Origin: G965202665 sp965243835 | GTDB lineage: Bacteria > Actinomycetota > Acidimicrobiia > Spongiisociales > Spongiisociaceae | Length of the DNA stretch: 64,000 bases | Direction of reading: 5' to 3' | Assembly: GCA_965243835.1 (NCBI GenBank) | Contig: OZ251578.1 | Span: 3,111,415 to 3,175,414, forward strand | Shown here: one piece after another, positions 15,515 through 24,795 of the stretch | How the letters are laid out: every line of letters starts with the position of its first letter | How positions within the stretch are numbered: the first letter of the stretch is position 1 | The notes under the pieces: generated by a model | The model's input: only the letters and a program-made list of their open reading frames with translations | Database searches by the model: none | What the model was told of the DNA's origin: nothing | Made by a program: the position numbers and the translations under genes

Positions 15515-16704
15515 AGGTGGCGCTGGCCTATTCGGGCGGTTTGGACACGTCGGTGATCCTCAAATGGCTGATCGAGGAACGGGGATGCGAGGTTGTCTGC
15601 TACACGGCCGACGTCGGCCAGGGGGAGGAGGTCGCGCAGGCGGTGGACAAGGCCCGGTCCACCGGCGCCGTCGCCGCCCTGTCCGAGGATCTGCGGGCCG
15701 AGTTCACGGAGGAATACGTGTGGCCGGCCATCCGGGCCAACGCCGTCTACGAGGACTACTACCTGCTGGGCACCTCCCTGGCCCGGCCGGTGATCGCCAA
15801 AGGCCTGGTGCGGGCCGCGCAACGGTTCGGGGCGGACGCCATCTCGCACGGGGCCACCGGCAAGGGCAACGACCAGGTGCGGTTCGAGTTGTCAGCCTAC
15901 GCCCTCGACCCGGACATCAAGGTGGTCGCCCCGTGGCGGGAATGGAGCATGGGGGGGCGGGCCGACTTGGAGGCCTACGCCGTGAAACATGACATTCCGG
16001 TGCCCACCACCCCCGCCCAGCCCTATTCCACCGACGCCAACCTGTTGCACATTTCCTATGAGGGAGGGGTTTTGGAAGACCCGTGGGTGCCCCCGCCCCC
16101 CGAAATGTTCACCATGACCCGGGACCCGCAAGACGCCCCCGACCGCCCGCGGGAAGTGACCATCGCCTTTCATCAAGGCTCCCCGACGGCGGTGGACGGG
16201 GAGGAGTCGGCCCCCGCCGATCTGCTGGCCCGGTGCAACCGGATCGCCGGGGAGCACGGGGTGGGACGGGCGGACATCGTGGAAAACCGGTTCGTGGGAT
16301 TGAAAAGCCGGGGGGTGTACGAGACACCGGGCGGGACCATCCTCCATCACGCTCATCGGGCGGTGGAGTCCCTCACCCTGGATCGGGAGGCGCGCCGCCT
16401 GCGGGACGGCCTTTCCCCCCGCTACGCGGAGATGGTTTACAACGGGTTCTGGTTCGCCCCGGAACGGGAGGCCCTGCAGGGGATGTTCGACGAAATGCAA
16501 CGCCCGGTCACCGGGGAGGCCCGGCTGGTTCTCTACAAGGGGGGGACGGCGGTCACCGGGCGCCGGGCGGAGGGTTCCCTCTACGACCAGGAGTTGGTCA
16601 GTTTCGAGGCGGGCGGTTCCTACGACCAGGAGGATGCCACCGGGTTCATCCGCCTCAACGCCCTGCGGTTGCGCACCCTGGCCCGACGCTCCGGGACCGG
16701 TTAG
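15511..16704 (+). CDS. argG: Argininosuccinate synthase
   Basis: 397 residues starting in the argR stop (ATGA). The PP-loop AYSGGLDTS is at residues 6-14, followed by CYTADVGQGEEV, YYLLGTSLARPVIAK, the citrulline/aspartate region SHGATGKGNDQVRFEL, and the C-terminal SRGVYETPGGTILHHAHRA and LVLYKGGTAVTGRRA. It joins citrulline and aspartate using ATP in the seventh step of arginine synthesis. It is co-transcribed with argR and argH and probably controlled from the ARG box upstream of argR. Confidence 0.97.
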   Translation: MKVALAYSGGLDTSVILKWLIEERGCEVVCYTADVGQGEEVAQAVDKARSTGAVAALSEDLRAEFTEEYVWPAIRANAVYEDYYLLGTSLARPVIAKGLVRAAQRFGADAISHGATGKGNDQVRFELSAYALDPDIKVVAPWREWSMGGRADLEAYAVKHDIPVPTTPAQPYSTDANLLHISYEGGVLEDPWVPPPPEMFTMTRDPQDAPDRPREVTIAFHQGSPTAVDGEESAPADLLARCNRIAGEHGVGRADIVENRFVGLKSRGVYETPGGTILHHAHRAVESLTLDREARRLRDGLSPRYAEMVYNGFWFAPEREALQGMFDEMQRPVTGEARLVLYKGGTAVTGRRAEGSLYDQELVSFEAGGSYDQEDATGFIRLNALRLRTLARRSGTG

Positions 16705-16714
16705 GCGGCCGCCG

Positions 16715-18067
16715 ATGACCCTGTGGGGAGGGCGCTTCGCGCAGGGCCCCGCCGATGCGCTATGGAGCTTCACCGTGGACCCCTCCGACCGGCGGCTTTT
16801 GTCCGATGATGTCCGGGGGTCGCTGGCCCACGCCCAAATGCTGGGCGAGGCCGGGTTGCTGACCGACGAGGAAGCGGCCGCCGTCCGGGAGGGGCTGGAG
16901 AGCATCTTGGCCGAGGCGGAGGCGGGGGAGTTTCAGTTCACCGAGCGGGACGAGGACGTTCATTCGGCGGTGGAGCGGCGGCTGGGGGAGTTGATCGGCC
17001 CGGCGGCGGGAAAATTGCACACCGGGCGCTCCCGCAACGACCAGGTGGCTCTGGACTTGCGGCTGTATTTGCGGCGGGCCGCCGACCGGCAGTCGGAGCG
17101 CCTCGCCGGTTTCATCCGGGTTTTGACGGAGGCGGCGGAGGGAGCGGGGGAGACGGTGGCGGCCGGCTACACCCACCTGCAGCAGGGTCAGGCGGTTCCC
17201 TTGGCGCATCATCTGCTGGCCTACGCCTGGATGGCGGTGCGGGACCGGGAGCGGTTCCTGCAGGCCCGGGCCCGGATCGACGTTTCCCCATTGGGGGCGG
17301 GGGCCCTGGGGGGGAGCGGCCTGCTTTTGAACCCGGCCCGGACGGCGGAGTTGCTGGGGATGGGATCGGCTTTCGACAACTCCATGGACGCGGTGGGGAG
17401 CCGGGATTTTGCGGCCGAGTACGCCTTCGCCTGCGCGCAGGCTCTGGTGCACTTGTCCCGCTTGGCGGAGGAATGCGTGCTGTGGGCTTCCTCCGAGTTC
17501 GGATGGGTGACCTTTCCCGATTCGCTGACCACCGGTTCTTCGGCCCTTCCCCACAAGAAAAACCCGGATATCGCCGAGCTGACCCGGGCCCGCTCCGCCG
17601 GGGCCATCGGCCATCTGACCGGCTTGATGGCCCTGCAGAAAGGCCTGCCCCTCACCTACAACCGGGACTTGCAGGAGGACAAGCGGATGACGTTGGCCGT
17701 CGACGACCTACTGGCCGGAGCGCTGGAGGCGATGAGCGCCCTGTTGGCCAGGGCCGAGTTTCATCCTCCCCGCCCCGACTCGTGGGTTACGGCCCTTGAT
17801 TTGGCCGAGGCCCTGGCGGAGCGGGGGGTCCCTTTCCGGGAGGCTCACCGCGCCGTGGGCGAATTGGTGGCCGCCCTGCTGGAGGAAGGTCGCAATTTGG
17901 GGCAGGCGAACGCATCGGATTTGGCCGCCGCCCACTCCGCTTTCCGGGAGTCGGACCTGGCTCGGGTGGACCCGTCCGTCTCGGTCGCCCGCCGCCCCGC
18001 CCCCGGGGCCGCCTCCCACGCTTCGGTGCGGGAGCAACTGAAAACCCTCCGCGACCTGCTGGTTTAG
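16715..18067 (+). CDS. argH: Argininosuccinate lyase
   Basis: 450 residues from the ATG at 16715, 10 nt after argG, where MTLWGGRFAQGPADALWSFT is the conserved N-terminus. Superfamily motifs are EDVHSAVERRL, TGRSRNDQVALDLRLYLR, the catalytic His region GYTHLQQGQAVPLAHHLLAY, and the flexible signature loop TGSSALPHKKNPDIAEL with the catalytic Ser. It splits argininosuccinate into arginine and fumarate. Together with argR and argG it makes the distal half of the arginine pathway; argCJBDF are not in this window. Confidence 0.97.
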   Translation: MTLWGGRFAQGPADALWSFTVDPSDRRLLSDDVRGSLAHAQMLGEAGLLTDEEAAAVREGLESILAEAEAGEFQFTERDEDVHSAVERRLGELIGPAAGKLHTGRSRNDQVALDLRLYLRRAADRQSERLAGFIRVLTEAAEGAGETVAAGYTHLQQGQAVPLAHHLLAYAWMAVRDRERFLQARARIDVSPLGAGALGGSGLLLNPARTAELLGMGSAFDNSMDAVGSRDFAAEYAFACAQALVHLSRLAEECVLWASSEFGWVTFPDSLTTGSSALPHKKNPDIAELTRARSAGAIGHLTGLMALQKGLPLTYNRDLQEDKRMTLAVDDLLAGALEAMSALLARAEFHPPRPDSWVTALDLAEALAERGVPFREAHRAVGELVAALLEEGRNLGQANASDLAAAHSAFRESDLARVDPSVSVARRPAPGAASHASVREQLKTLRDLLV

Positions 18068-18251
18068 CCCCCCGGCGCCGGCGCGCCGCCCCTCCTGATT
18101 CTCCTCGGCGGACCCTCCCTGAGGTCGCGAAAAGACTTAAACAAACTTTCCGGGAATTGGCGTCAAAAGCATAGACTATACTAATAATCAAGGTTCTAGT
18201 AATATGCTGAACACGAGGCGCCGAAGTCCCGCCGGAGAGGGGTGTCCGATT

Positions 18252-19208
18252 ATGGGTAATCACATGGGTGGTTCCCCCAGGGCAGGTCCCCTTTCCATGG
18301 TGCCGGCTCTTCTGATGGCCCTGGCGATTATGGCGTGCGGGGGTTACTCCGGGTCGGTGTCGTTGAGCGATCGTCCGGCTCCGCCGTCTCCGGAGGAGAG
18401 CGCCGCGGCGGACGCGTTGCGAGAACGGAGAATTCGTCAATGCATGGAGGAGGCGGGTTTTCAGTATATAGAGCATCCATTAACTCCCGGTTTCTATCGG
18501 GCGCACAGGGCGGGAGCTCGTAATGCTTCAATAACCGTGCAGGAAAATGCGGAGTACGCGGCGCGGTATGGATATGGATGGACGGAGCAGATCATTGCGG
18601 CCCAACTTCAGTTCGGACCGGATCCCAATTTTGATGTTTACCTGAGTTTAGATGAGGCTTCGCAAATTAGGTACGGGGGTGCTAGGGATGAATGCCGGAT
18701 GACAGTGATGGAGGAAGAAGGATACATGGAAAATCTAAACGAGGTATTGAGTCGCAAACTGGATGAACTGGACGGACGCATACTTACTCATCGTAAAGTG
18801 TTGGAATCACTACCTGATTGGTCCGATTGTATGAAGGACCAGGGTTACTCATACCGTACTTTAACGGATCCGGTAGAAGATATTAAGCAAAGAACCAACC
18901 GCGCTACCAGGGATGAGGATGACCATGGTCACGACCACGGGCCGGATACCCATACGCATACTGGACCAGACACCGGCAATCAAGACCATGCATTAGACGA
19001 CGCAATTCTCCGGGAGCGGGCTTGGCGGGGCGCGGTGGAGCGATTGCGCGAGTTGCAACCGGAAGAGACGGCGATTGCGGCGGCTGATCTGGAATGTCGG
19101 GAACGCACCGGGTTGCTTACGGTCCTTGTGCAAGTAAGGGAGGAGTTGGAAGCCGGGTTCGATCGGGACAACGCCCTTTTATTAGCGGAAATCCACGGAC
19201 GGGAGTAG
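18252..19208 (+). CDS. Lipoprotein with Cys pairs and a His-rich segment
   Basis: 318 residues from the ATG at 18252, which puts a proper lipoprotein signal at the N-terminus (VPALLMALAIMACGG, lipobox Cys near residue 31). The mature part is mostly helical and charged, has Cys residues spaced for disulfides (RQCMEEAGF, DECRMT, SDCMKDQG, DLECRERTG) and a short metal-binding-like stretch DDHGHDHGPDTHTHTG around residue 225. No family was recognised, though the repeated Cys-Met spacing recalls actinobacterial secreted proteins of unknown role. It lies 10 nt before the adaptor gene of an export system, and its central part is AT-richer than the neighbours. Confidence 0.8.
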   Translation: MGNHMGGSPRAGPLSMVPALLMALAIMACGGYSGSVSLSDRPAPPSPEESAAADALRERRIRQCMEEAGFQYIEHPLTPGFYRAHRAGARNASITVQENAEYAARYGYGWTEQIIAAQLQFGPDPNFDVYLSLDEASQIRYGGARDECRMTVMEEEGYMENLNEVLSRKLDELDGRILTHRKVLESLPDWSDCMKDQGYSYRTLTDPVEDIKQRTNRATRDEDDHGHDHGPDTHTHTGPDTGNQDHALDDAILRERAWRGAVERLRELQPEETAIAAADLECRERTGLLTVLVQVREELEAGFDRDNALLLAEIHGRE

Positions 19209-19217
19209 GGTTTTGTT

Positions 19218-20471
19218 ATGAGACGCGTGTGGGCGGCTTCTCTGATAATGGGAGTGGTGATCGCCGCCGCGGCCGGGGCCTGGTTTCTGGGGCGGCGATC
19301 GGTGAACTCGCAACAGGCGGCGACCCCCGAACCTCCGCCGCCCTCCGTGTTGGCCGTTCCGGTGGAGAACCGGGTGTTGGAACGGGTGGTGGTTTCCCGG
19401 GCGGCGGTTTCCCTAGAAACGTTCGCCTCCATTTCGCTGGCCGCCATGGAAGTTCAAGGCGCAGGGGTGGTAACCAGGGCCGCCGAGGCGGGGTCGGAGG
19501 TTCGGGAAGGCGACCCCGTACTGGAGGTGGACGCCCGTCCGGTATTCCTGCTCCGGGGCGAGCGCCCCGCCTACCGGGCCGTCGCCGCCGGCGATTTCGG
19601 TCCGGATGTGTCGCAATTGCAACAATCCTTGAACCGACTCGGCATCGGAGGGACGTCGAACACCGGCGTGTTCGACGAGGCCACCGGCCGGGGGGTTCTC
19701 GCCCTCTATCTGCGCTCCGGTTATCTGCCGGCGACGGGAGAAGATTGGCCCCCTGAGACGCTGACCCGCCTGCGCAACCTGGCGGTCGCCGTAGCCGACA
19801 GCGACGACCCGTCCTGCCGTCCGCCCGACACCCGCCTGTCCTGCCCGCTGGTGACGGAAGCGGCCCGCCTCTATCAGGCGCAGACCGGGTTGCGCATTCC
19901 GTTCGGGGAAATCGCGTTCGCGCCGCAGGGGCCGCCGCTGGCGGTGGGCGGCGTCCCCCCGCCCCGGGGCGGTTCCGTTTACGAGGCCGAATTGGACTTG
20001 GCCTCCGCCGAACCGGTGGTCCTGGTGGCCCTGTCCCCGTTCGACGCCGGACGGGTGTCGGTGGGGTCGCGGGCGGTTCTGGACGATGATCCGGAGGGGC
20101 GCACCGCCTCCGGCGCGGTAACCGACCTGTGGGCCCCCGAAGACGTACCGGAATACGGCGGGACCTCCACCCTGGCCCGGGTGGTCCTGGAAGAAGGCGG
20201 AACGGAGTTGCTGGGCCGCTCCATGCGGGTGCGCATCATCGGTGAATCCACCGGCCGGGCGGTGACCGCAGTCCCGACGGCGGCAGTGCGGTCGGACGCC
20301 TCCGGACGACTGTGGATTGACTTGTTGGAGGCGGACGGGGCGGGCGAATCCCGCATTCCCGTAGAAGTGACCACCGGGGTGGAAGCGGGCGGGTTGGTGG
20401 AAGTGGAACCGGTGGCCGGGATCATCCCGCCCGGGGCTTGGGCGGTGGTGGGCGGGCGGGGCGCGCAATGA
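19218..20471 (+). CDS. Periplasmic adaptor (HlyD/MacA-like) with peptidoglycan-binding domain
   Basis: 417 residues with an N-terminal signal anchor (residues 5-26, a hydrophobic WAASLIMGVVIAAAAGAWFL). A lipoyl-like segment (residues 70-105, GVVTRAAEAGSEVREGDPVLEVD) precedes a peptidoglycan-binding type 1 motif (FGPDVSQLQQSLNRLGI...TGVFDEATGRGVLALY), and beta-barrel-like and C-terminal membrane-proximal regions follow. This architecture occurs in adaptor proteins of MacB-like ABC exporters in Gram-positive bacteria. The next two genes encode the ATPase and permease, with 4-nt overlaps, so the three form one complex with an unknown substrate. Confidence 0.85.
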   Translation: MRRVWAASLIMGVVIAAAAGAWFLGRRSVNSQQAATPEPPPPSVLAVPVENRVLERVVVSRAAVSLETFASISLAAMEVQGAGVVTRAAEAGSEVREGDPVLEVDARPVFLLRGERPAYRAVAAGDFGPDVSQLQQSLNRLGIGGTSNTGVFDEATGRGVLALYLRSGYLPATGEDWPPETLTRLRNLAVAVADSDDPSCRPPDTRLSCPLVTEAARLYQAQTGLRIPFGEIAFAPQGPPLAVGGVPPPRGGSVYEAELDLASAEPVVLVALSPFDAGRVSVGSRAVLDDDPEGRTASGAVTDLWAPEDVPEYGGTSTLARVVLEEGGTELLGRSMRVRIIGESTGRAVTAVPTAAVRSDASGRLWIDLLEADGAGESRIPVEVTTGVEAGGLVEVEPVAGIIPPGAWAVVGGRGAQ

Positions 20472-21139
20472 ACCCGGTTGCGCTGACCGGAGTGGAGCGG
20501 GTGTTCGCCGGGAATGTCCCCATTCGCGCCCTGGCCGGGGTGGACCTGACCATCGGGGCGGGGGAGTACGTGGCTTTGGCGGGGCCGTCCGGTTCGGGCA
20601 AAACCACCCTCCTCAACATTATCGGCCTGCTGGACCAGCCCAGCGCCGGACAGGTGTTTTTGGAGGGGACGGACATGACCGGGGCCGCCGAGCGGGAGCG
20701 TTCCCGGTTGCGGGCCACTCGCATCGGCTTCGTCTTCCAGGCCTTTCACCTGGTCGCCCACCTCACCGCCGAGGAGAACGTGCGCTTGGGAATGACCTAC
20801 GGGATCGTCCCCCGCCGGGAGCGGTCCCGCCGGGCCCGGATGATGTTGGAGCAGGTCGGTTTGGGCGGGCGGGAGGAGTCCCTGCCGGGTCAGTTGTCGG
20901 CCGGTCAACAGCAACGGACGGCGGTGGCCCGGGCCCTGGTTTCCGGATGCCGCCTGCTCCTGTGCGATGAACCCACCGGCAACCTGGACGGGTCCAGCAC
21001 GGCCGTGGTGCTGGATTTGCTGGACCGGTTGCGGGAGGGCCAGGAGATGACGGTGGTTACGGCCACCCACGATCCATTGGTCAGCGCCCGGGCCGACCGG
21101 GTGGTGCGGGTGGCGGACGGCCGGGTGGACGCGACATGA
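20468..21139 (+). CDS. MacB/LolD-type ABC transporter ATPase
   Basis: 223 residues from the ATG in the preceding stop codon (ATGA). Walker A is AGPSGSGKT (about 43-51), the Q-loop lies in GFVFQAFHLVAHLTAEENV, and Walker B is RLLLCDEPTGNLD, with the H-loop in VTATHDPLVSARADRVV. The family signature is LSAGQQQRTAVARAL, with Ala where LSGGQQQR is usual; this single change is seen in functional ABC proteins but is worth noting. It powers the FtsX-like permease encoded next and the adaptor upstream. Confidence 0.93.
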   Translation: MNPVALTGVERVFAGNVPIRALAGVDLTIGAGEYVALAGPSGSGKTTLLNIIGLLDQPSAGQVFLEGTDMTGAAERERSRLRATRIGFVFQAFHLVAHLTAEENVRLGMTYGIVPRRERSRRARMMLEQVGLGGREESLPGQLSAGQQQRTAVARALVSGCRLLLCDEPTGNLDGSSTAVVLDLLDRLREGQEMTVVTATHDPLVSARADRVVRVADGRVDAT

Positions 21140-22335
21140 CGGCCGGACGCTTCCGGGGTGCGGGACGGGCCGCCGATGTGATAGCGGACGCCGCGTTGCG
21201 GGTTTTGTCCCGGCCGGGGCGGGCCGTCCTGACCATCGTCGGGGTGGCTTTGGGGGTGGCCGTGCTGACGGGGGCGGTGGGGATTTCGCAAAGCGCGGGC
21301 AACCGGATAGTCAGCCGCCTGGAAACCCTGGAGCCCACCCTGGTCCGGGTGGAAGCCCCGCCGGGGGAGCCGCCCGGTTACGGCCTTTCCTGGGAGTCCG
21401 AGCCGGCTATCAGGCGCATAGCCGGGGTGCGGTCGACGGGAACGGCGGCAACGTTGGGGGAGGACGTTGCGGTAAGCGCCCTGCCCTCCGGCCCGGCCAA
21501 CCGCACCGCCCGCCTGACGGTCCTGGCCGCCTCCTCCGGTTTGGCGGAAACGGTGGGGGCGGAGGTGGGGCGGGGGGTGTTTTTCGACGCCTTGCTGGAC
21601 GACGCTCCCTACCGGGCGGCGGTGTTGGGGGCGGGCGCCGCCCTCACCCTGGAAATGACCGCCTTCGCCCCCGGCCGGGATGCGGTGTTTATCGACGGGG
21701 CGGCTTTTCCGGTGCTGGGCGTCCTGTCCGACGCCGGGGAGGAGCCGTCCCTGTCGGGGGCGGTGATCGTCTCCCGCGGGGCGATCTCCGATCCTCCGTC
21801 CCCGGGCGTGATTTACGTACGGGCCGCCCGGGGCGCGGCCGGAGTAGTGGCCGGCCAGTTGGCGACGGTCGCCAATCCCGGGCATCCCGACCGGCTCATC
21901 GTCGGTTACCCCGCGGGCGGAACCCGATTGCGTCGGGATGTGGAATCCGATGTCAACGCCCTGTTCGCCACCCTGGCCCTGGTCACCCTGGGGGTGGCCG
22001 CCTTGGGGATCGCCAACGTGACCCTGACCTCGGTTTTGGAGCGCAGGAGCGAGATCGGCCTGCGCCGGGCGCTGGGGGCGACCCGGGCCCGGATCGGGGC
22101 CGAGTTTCTGACCGAAAGTTCGCTGTTGGGCTTGCTGGGAGGGGCGCTGGGGGCTTCAGCCGGGGTGATGACCACGGCCGCGGCGGCCGCCGTTCGGGAC
22201 TGGGCGGCGGTTTTGGACGGCTGGGCGGTGTGGGCCGGGCCGCTTTTGGGGATGGCGACCGGTTTGGCGGCCGGCGTATATCCATCTCTGGCGGCGGCCC
22301 GCATGGAACCCACCGCCGCCCTGCGCGGCTCCTGA
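21136..22335 (+). CDS. MacB/FtsX-type ABC transporter permease
   Basis: 399 residues. An N-terminal transmembrane helix (VLTIVGVALGVAVLTGAVGISQSAG) is followed by an extracytoplasmic MacB-type periplasmic core domain of about 230 residues, and then by three helices typical of FtsX (LFATLALVTLGVAALGIANVTLTSVLERRSEIGLRRALGATRARI near 285-330, followed by two more). The motif with RRALGATR couples to the ATPase. It is the last gene of the lipoprotein-adaptor-ATPase-permease group; such systems export lipids, peptides or drugs. It is shorter than E. coli MacB because the ATPase is a separate gene. Confidence 0.92.
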   Translation: MTAGRFRGAGRAADVIADAALRVLSRPGRAVLTIVGVALGVAVLTGAVGISQSAGNRIVSRLETLEPTLVRVEAPPGEPPGYGLSWESEPAIRRIAGVRSTGTAATLGEDVAVSALPSGPANRTARLTVLAASSGLAETVGAEVGRGVFFDALLDDAPYRAAVLGAGAALTLEMTAFAPGRDAVFIDGAAFPVLGVLSDAGEEPSLSGAVIVSRGAISDPPSPGVIYVRAARGAAGVVAGQLATVANPGHPDRLIVGYPAGGTRLRRDVESDVNALFATLALVTLGVAALGIANVTLTSVLERRSEIGLRRALGATRARIGAEFLTESSLLGLLGGALGASAGVMTTAAAAAVRDWAAVLDGWAVWAGPLLGMATGLAAGVYPSLAAARMEPTAALRGS

Positions 22336-22411
22336 AACTACTGGCGCGGACGGCGGCGAACGGGTCGGCGCGCAGGCTAGACTGGGGAAAACCCGGAGCG
22401 GAGGGAGGACG

Positions 22412-23278
22412 ATGAATATGGACAAACGCACCGTAGAGGTGTTGGGGTTGGAAATGGCCTATACGGAGGCGGGGCAGGGGGATCCCATCGTGTTCCTGCA
22501 CGGCAACCCCACCTCCTCCTACCTGTGGCGCAACATCATCCCCTATGCGGAGGGGATGGGCCGATGCATCGCTCCCGACCTGATCGGGATGGGCGATTCG
22601 GGCAAGCTGGCCGTCTCCGGTCCCGACGCCTACACCTTCTCCCAGCACCGGGAGTACCTGGATCTGATGCTGGACAAGCTGGGCGTGAACGGAGCGGTGA
22701 CTTTCGTGGCGCACGACTGGGGTTCGGCCCTCGGTTTTGACTGGGCGGCGCGTAATCCGGGGGCGATGAAAGGGGTGGCCTATATGGAGGCCATCGTGAC
22801 CCCCGTTACCTGGGAGGACTGGCCGGCGGCGGCCCGCGGTATTTTCCAGAGCATGCGCTCGGAGGCGGGGGAGACGATCGTGCTGGAGAAAAACGTGTTC
22901 GTGGAGCGCATCCTGCCCGCTTCCGTCCAACGCAAATTCACCGATGAGGAAATGGCCGAGTACCGGCGTCCGTACGCCGAACCGGGCGAAGGGCGCCGCC
23001 CCATGCTCACTTGGCCCCGACAGATCCCCATCGGGGGGGAACCGGCCGATGTGCACCAGGTGGTGGAGCGGTATTCGGCCAAGCTGGCGGAATGGGACCT
23101 GCCCAAATTGTTCGTGAACGCCGACCCGGGTTCCATCCTGACGGGTCGTCCGCGGCGGGTGTGCCGCGCCTGGCCCAATCAGACCGAAGTCACCGTGCCC
23201 GGCCTCCATTTCATCCAGGAGGACTCCCCCGACCTGATCGGGCAGGCCCTGGCCGACTGGTTGGAGGGACTGTCCTGA
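22412..23278 (+). CDS. dhaA: Haloalkane dehalogenase (HLD-II type)
   Basis: 288 residues, alpha/beta-hydrolase fold, ATG after GGAGGGAGGACG. The catalytic set of the HLD-II subfamily is visible: Asn32 in HGNPTSSYLWRN and Trp103 for halide binding, nucleophile Asp102 in VAHDWGSALGF, acid Glu126 in YMEAIV and base His266 in GLHFIQED. These residues distinguish dehalogenases from epoxide hydrolases of the same fold. It hydrolyses carbon-halogen bonds of haloalkanes to alcohols. It stands as a single gene between the exporter and an aminopeptidase; no halide or haloacid genes are near, so the natural substrate is unknown. Confidence 0.92.
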   Translation: MNMDKRTVEVLGLEMAYTEAGQGDPIVFLHGNPTSSYLWRNIIPYAEGMGRCIAPDLIGMGDSGKLAVSGPDAYTFSQHREYLDLMLDKLGVNGAVTFVAHDWGSALGFDWAARNPGAMKGVAYMEAIVTPVTWEDWPAAARGIFQSMRSEAGETIVLEKNVFVERILPASVQRKFTDEEMAEYRRPYAEPGEGRRPMLTWPRQIPIGGEPADVHQVVERYSAKLAEWDLPKLFVNADPGSILTGRPRRVCRAWPNQTEVTVPGLHFIQEDSPDLIGQALADWLEGLS

Positions 23279-23306
23279 CCGAGCGGCGCCCGGCGGATCG
23301 GGGTTG

Positions 23307-24749
23307 ATGGAGCACGCCCGCCGTCGGGAACGTTTGGCCGAACTGCTCGGCGACGGGTTGGCGCTGGTTTCCGCCGCTTCCCCGGCCCGGCGCAACAACG
23401 ATGTGGAGCATCCGTTCCGGCAGGACTCCGACTTCTACTACCTGACCGGTTTCGCCGAACCCGGCGCGACGCTGTTGCTGGATCCGTCCGCCCCGGAGGA
23501 GCGGTTCGTGCTGTTTGTGCGGCCCCGCGACCGGGAGCGGGAAATCTGGGAGGGGCGCCGGGCGGGAACGGAGGGGGCCCGGGAGCGGTTCGGGGCGGAC
23601 GCCGCCTACCCGGCGGCCGGGTTGGAAGAGGCGTTGCGGGAGCGGTTGGCGGGACGGCGGACGGTGTTTCTTCCTTTCCGGGACGGGGGATTGCGCAATC
23701 GGGCGCTGGGGGCGGCGGCCGCGTTGGGCGGCTTGCGGGAGCGGTTCGGGGAGGAGATTCCCGCCGAGGTGCGGGACCTGACCCCGCTGTTGGCCGAACT
23801 CCGCCTGCATAAAACGGAGGCCGAGGCGGAGGTCTTGCGCACGGCCTGCCGGATAACCGCCGAGGGGCATTTGGAGGCCATGCGGTTCGCCCGGCCGGGG
23901 TTGTACGAGTATCAGGTGCAGGCCGCCCTGGAATATTCGTTCCGGATCCGGGGGGCCCGCCGGGAGGGCTACCCGTCCATCGTCGCCTCCGGCGAGAACG
24001 CGGTCATCCTCCACTACACGGAAAACGACCGGCGGTTGCGGGACGGGGATTTGATCTTGATCGACGCCGGGGCCGAATACGAATATTTTTCCGCCGACAT
24101 CACCCGCACTTTCCCCGTCAACGGCCGGTTCACCGGCCCGCAACGGGCGGCGTACGAGGCGGTGTTGGCCGCCCACGCCGCGGGGTTGGAAGCCTCCCGG
24201 GCCGGTTCTTCTATGACGGATATCCACCGGGCGGCGGCGGGGGCGATCACCGAGGGCCTGGTGGAGTTGGGCTTGTTGCCCGGCCCGGCGGAGCGGGCCC
24301 TGGCCTGTCATCACTACCGGGAGTTTTTCATGCACGGGACCGGCCACTGGCTGGGAATGGACGTGCACGACGCCGGAAGCTACGGGGCGGACGGGGCGCC
24401 CCGTCCCTTGCAACCGGGAATGGCGTTTACGGTGGAGCCGGGAATATACGTGGACCCGGAGCGGGAGTCGGTGGAGTTGCCGTTGTTGGAATACGACCCG
24501 GAGCGGTGGACCCGCCGCCGAATGGCGCTGGGGGCGGAGCGGGCCCGGCAGGCCGAAGCCGGGGAGCGGGAGGAGGCCGGTTCCGTCTCCCATCCCGTCC
24601 CGGAGGCCCTGCGGGGGATCGGGGTGCGCATCGAGGACGATGTTTTGATCACCGACCGCGGTCCCGAGGTGCTGACCGCCGCCGTCCCCGTCCATCCCGA
24701 CCTGGTGGAGGAAATCTGCGCCGGACGCCCTTCGCTCCCCCTTCCGTGA
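23307..24749 (+). CDS. pepP: Xaa-Pro aminopeptidase (M24B)
   Basis: 480 residues from the ATG at 23307 (a TTG at 23304 is equivalent). The N-terminal half is the creatinase-like domain with the PepP motif NNDVEHPFRQDSDFYYLTGFAEPGA. The C-terminal pita-bread domain carries the metal ligands: Asp in ILIDAGAEYEYFSADITRTFP, His in MHGTGHWLGMDVHD, Glu in VEPGIYV and Glu in GVRIEDDVLI. An insertion of about 45 charged residues lies between the last two ligands. It removes N-terminal residues next to proline in the cytoplasm using two Mn ions. Confidence 0.95.
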   Translation: MEHARRRERLAELLGDGLALVSAASPARRNNDVEHPFRQDSDFYYLTGFAEPGATLLLDPSAPEERFVLFVRPRDREREIWEGRRAGTEGARERFGADAAYPAAGLEEALRERLAGRRTVFLPFRDGGLRNRALGAAAALGGLRERFGEEIPAEVRDLTPLLAELRLHKTEAEAEVLRTACRITAEGHLEAMRFARPGLYEYQVQAALEYSFRIRGARREGYPSIVASGENAVILHYTENDRRLRDGDLILIDAGAEYEYFSADITRTFPVNGRFTGPQRAAYEAVLAAHAAGLEASRAGSSMTDIHRAAAGAITEGLVELGLLPGPAERALACHHYREFFMHGTGHWLGMDVHDAGSYGADGAPRPLQPGMAFTVEPGIYVDPERESVELPLLEYDPERWTRRRMALGAERARQAEAGEREEAGSVSHPVPEALRGIGVRIEDDVLITDRGPEVLTAAVPVHPDLVEEICAGRPSLPLP

Positions 24750-24760
24750 CCGGGACCGGG

Positions 24761-24789
24761 TTGCTTTTGTCACAGGCGCCGGGTAGAAA
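24761..24789 (+). promoter_or_regulatory. Promoter of the second methyltransferase gene (leaderless)
   Basis: TTGCTT (24761-24766), 17-nt spacer, TAGAAA (24784-24789). The ATG at 24796 is six bases after the -10, the same geometry as at 4739 and 15050. Confidence 0.5.
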
Positions 24790-24795
24790 ACCGGC

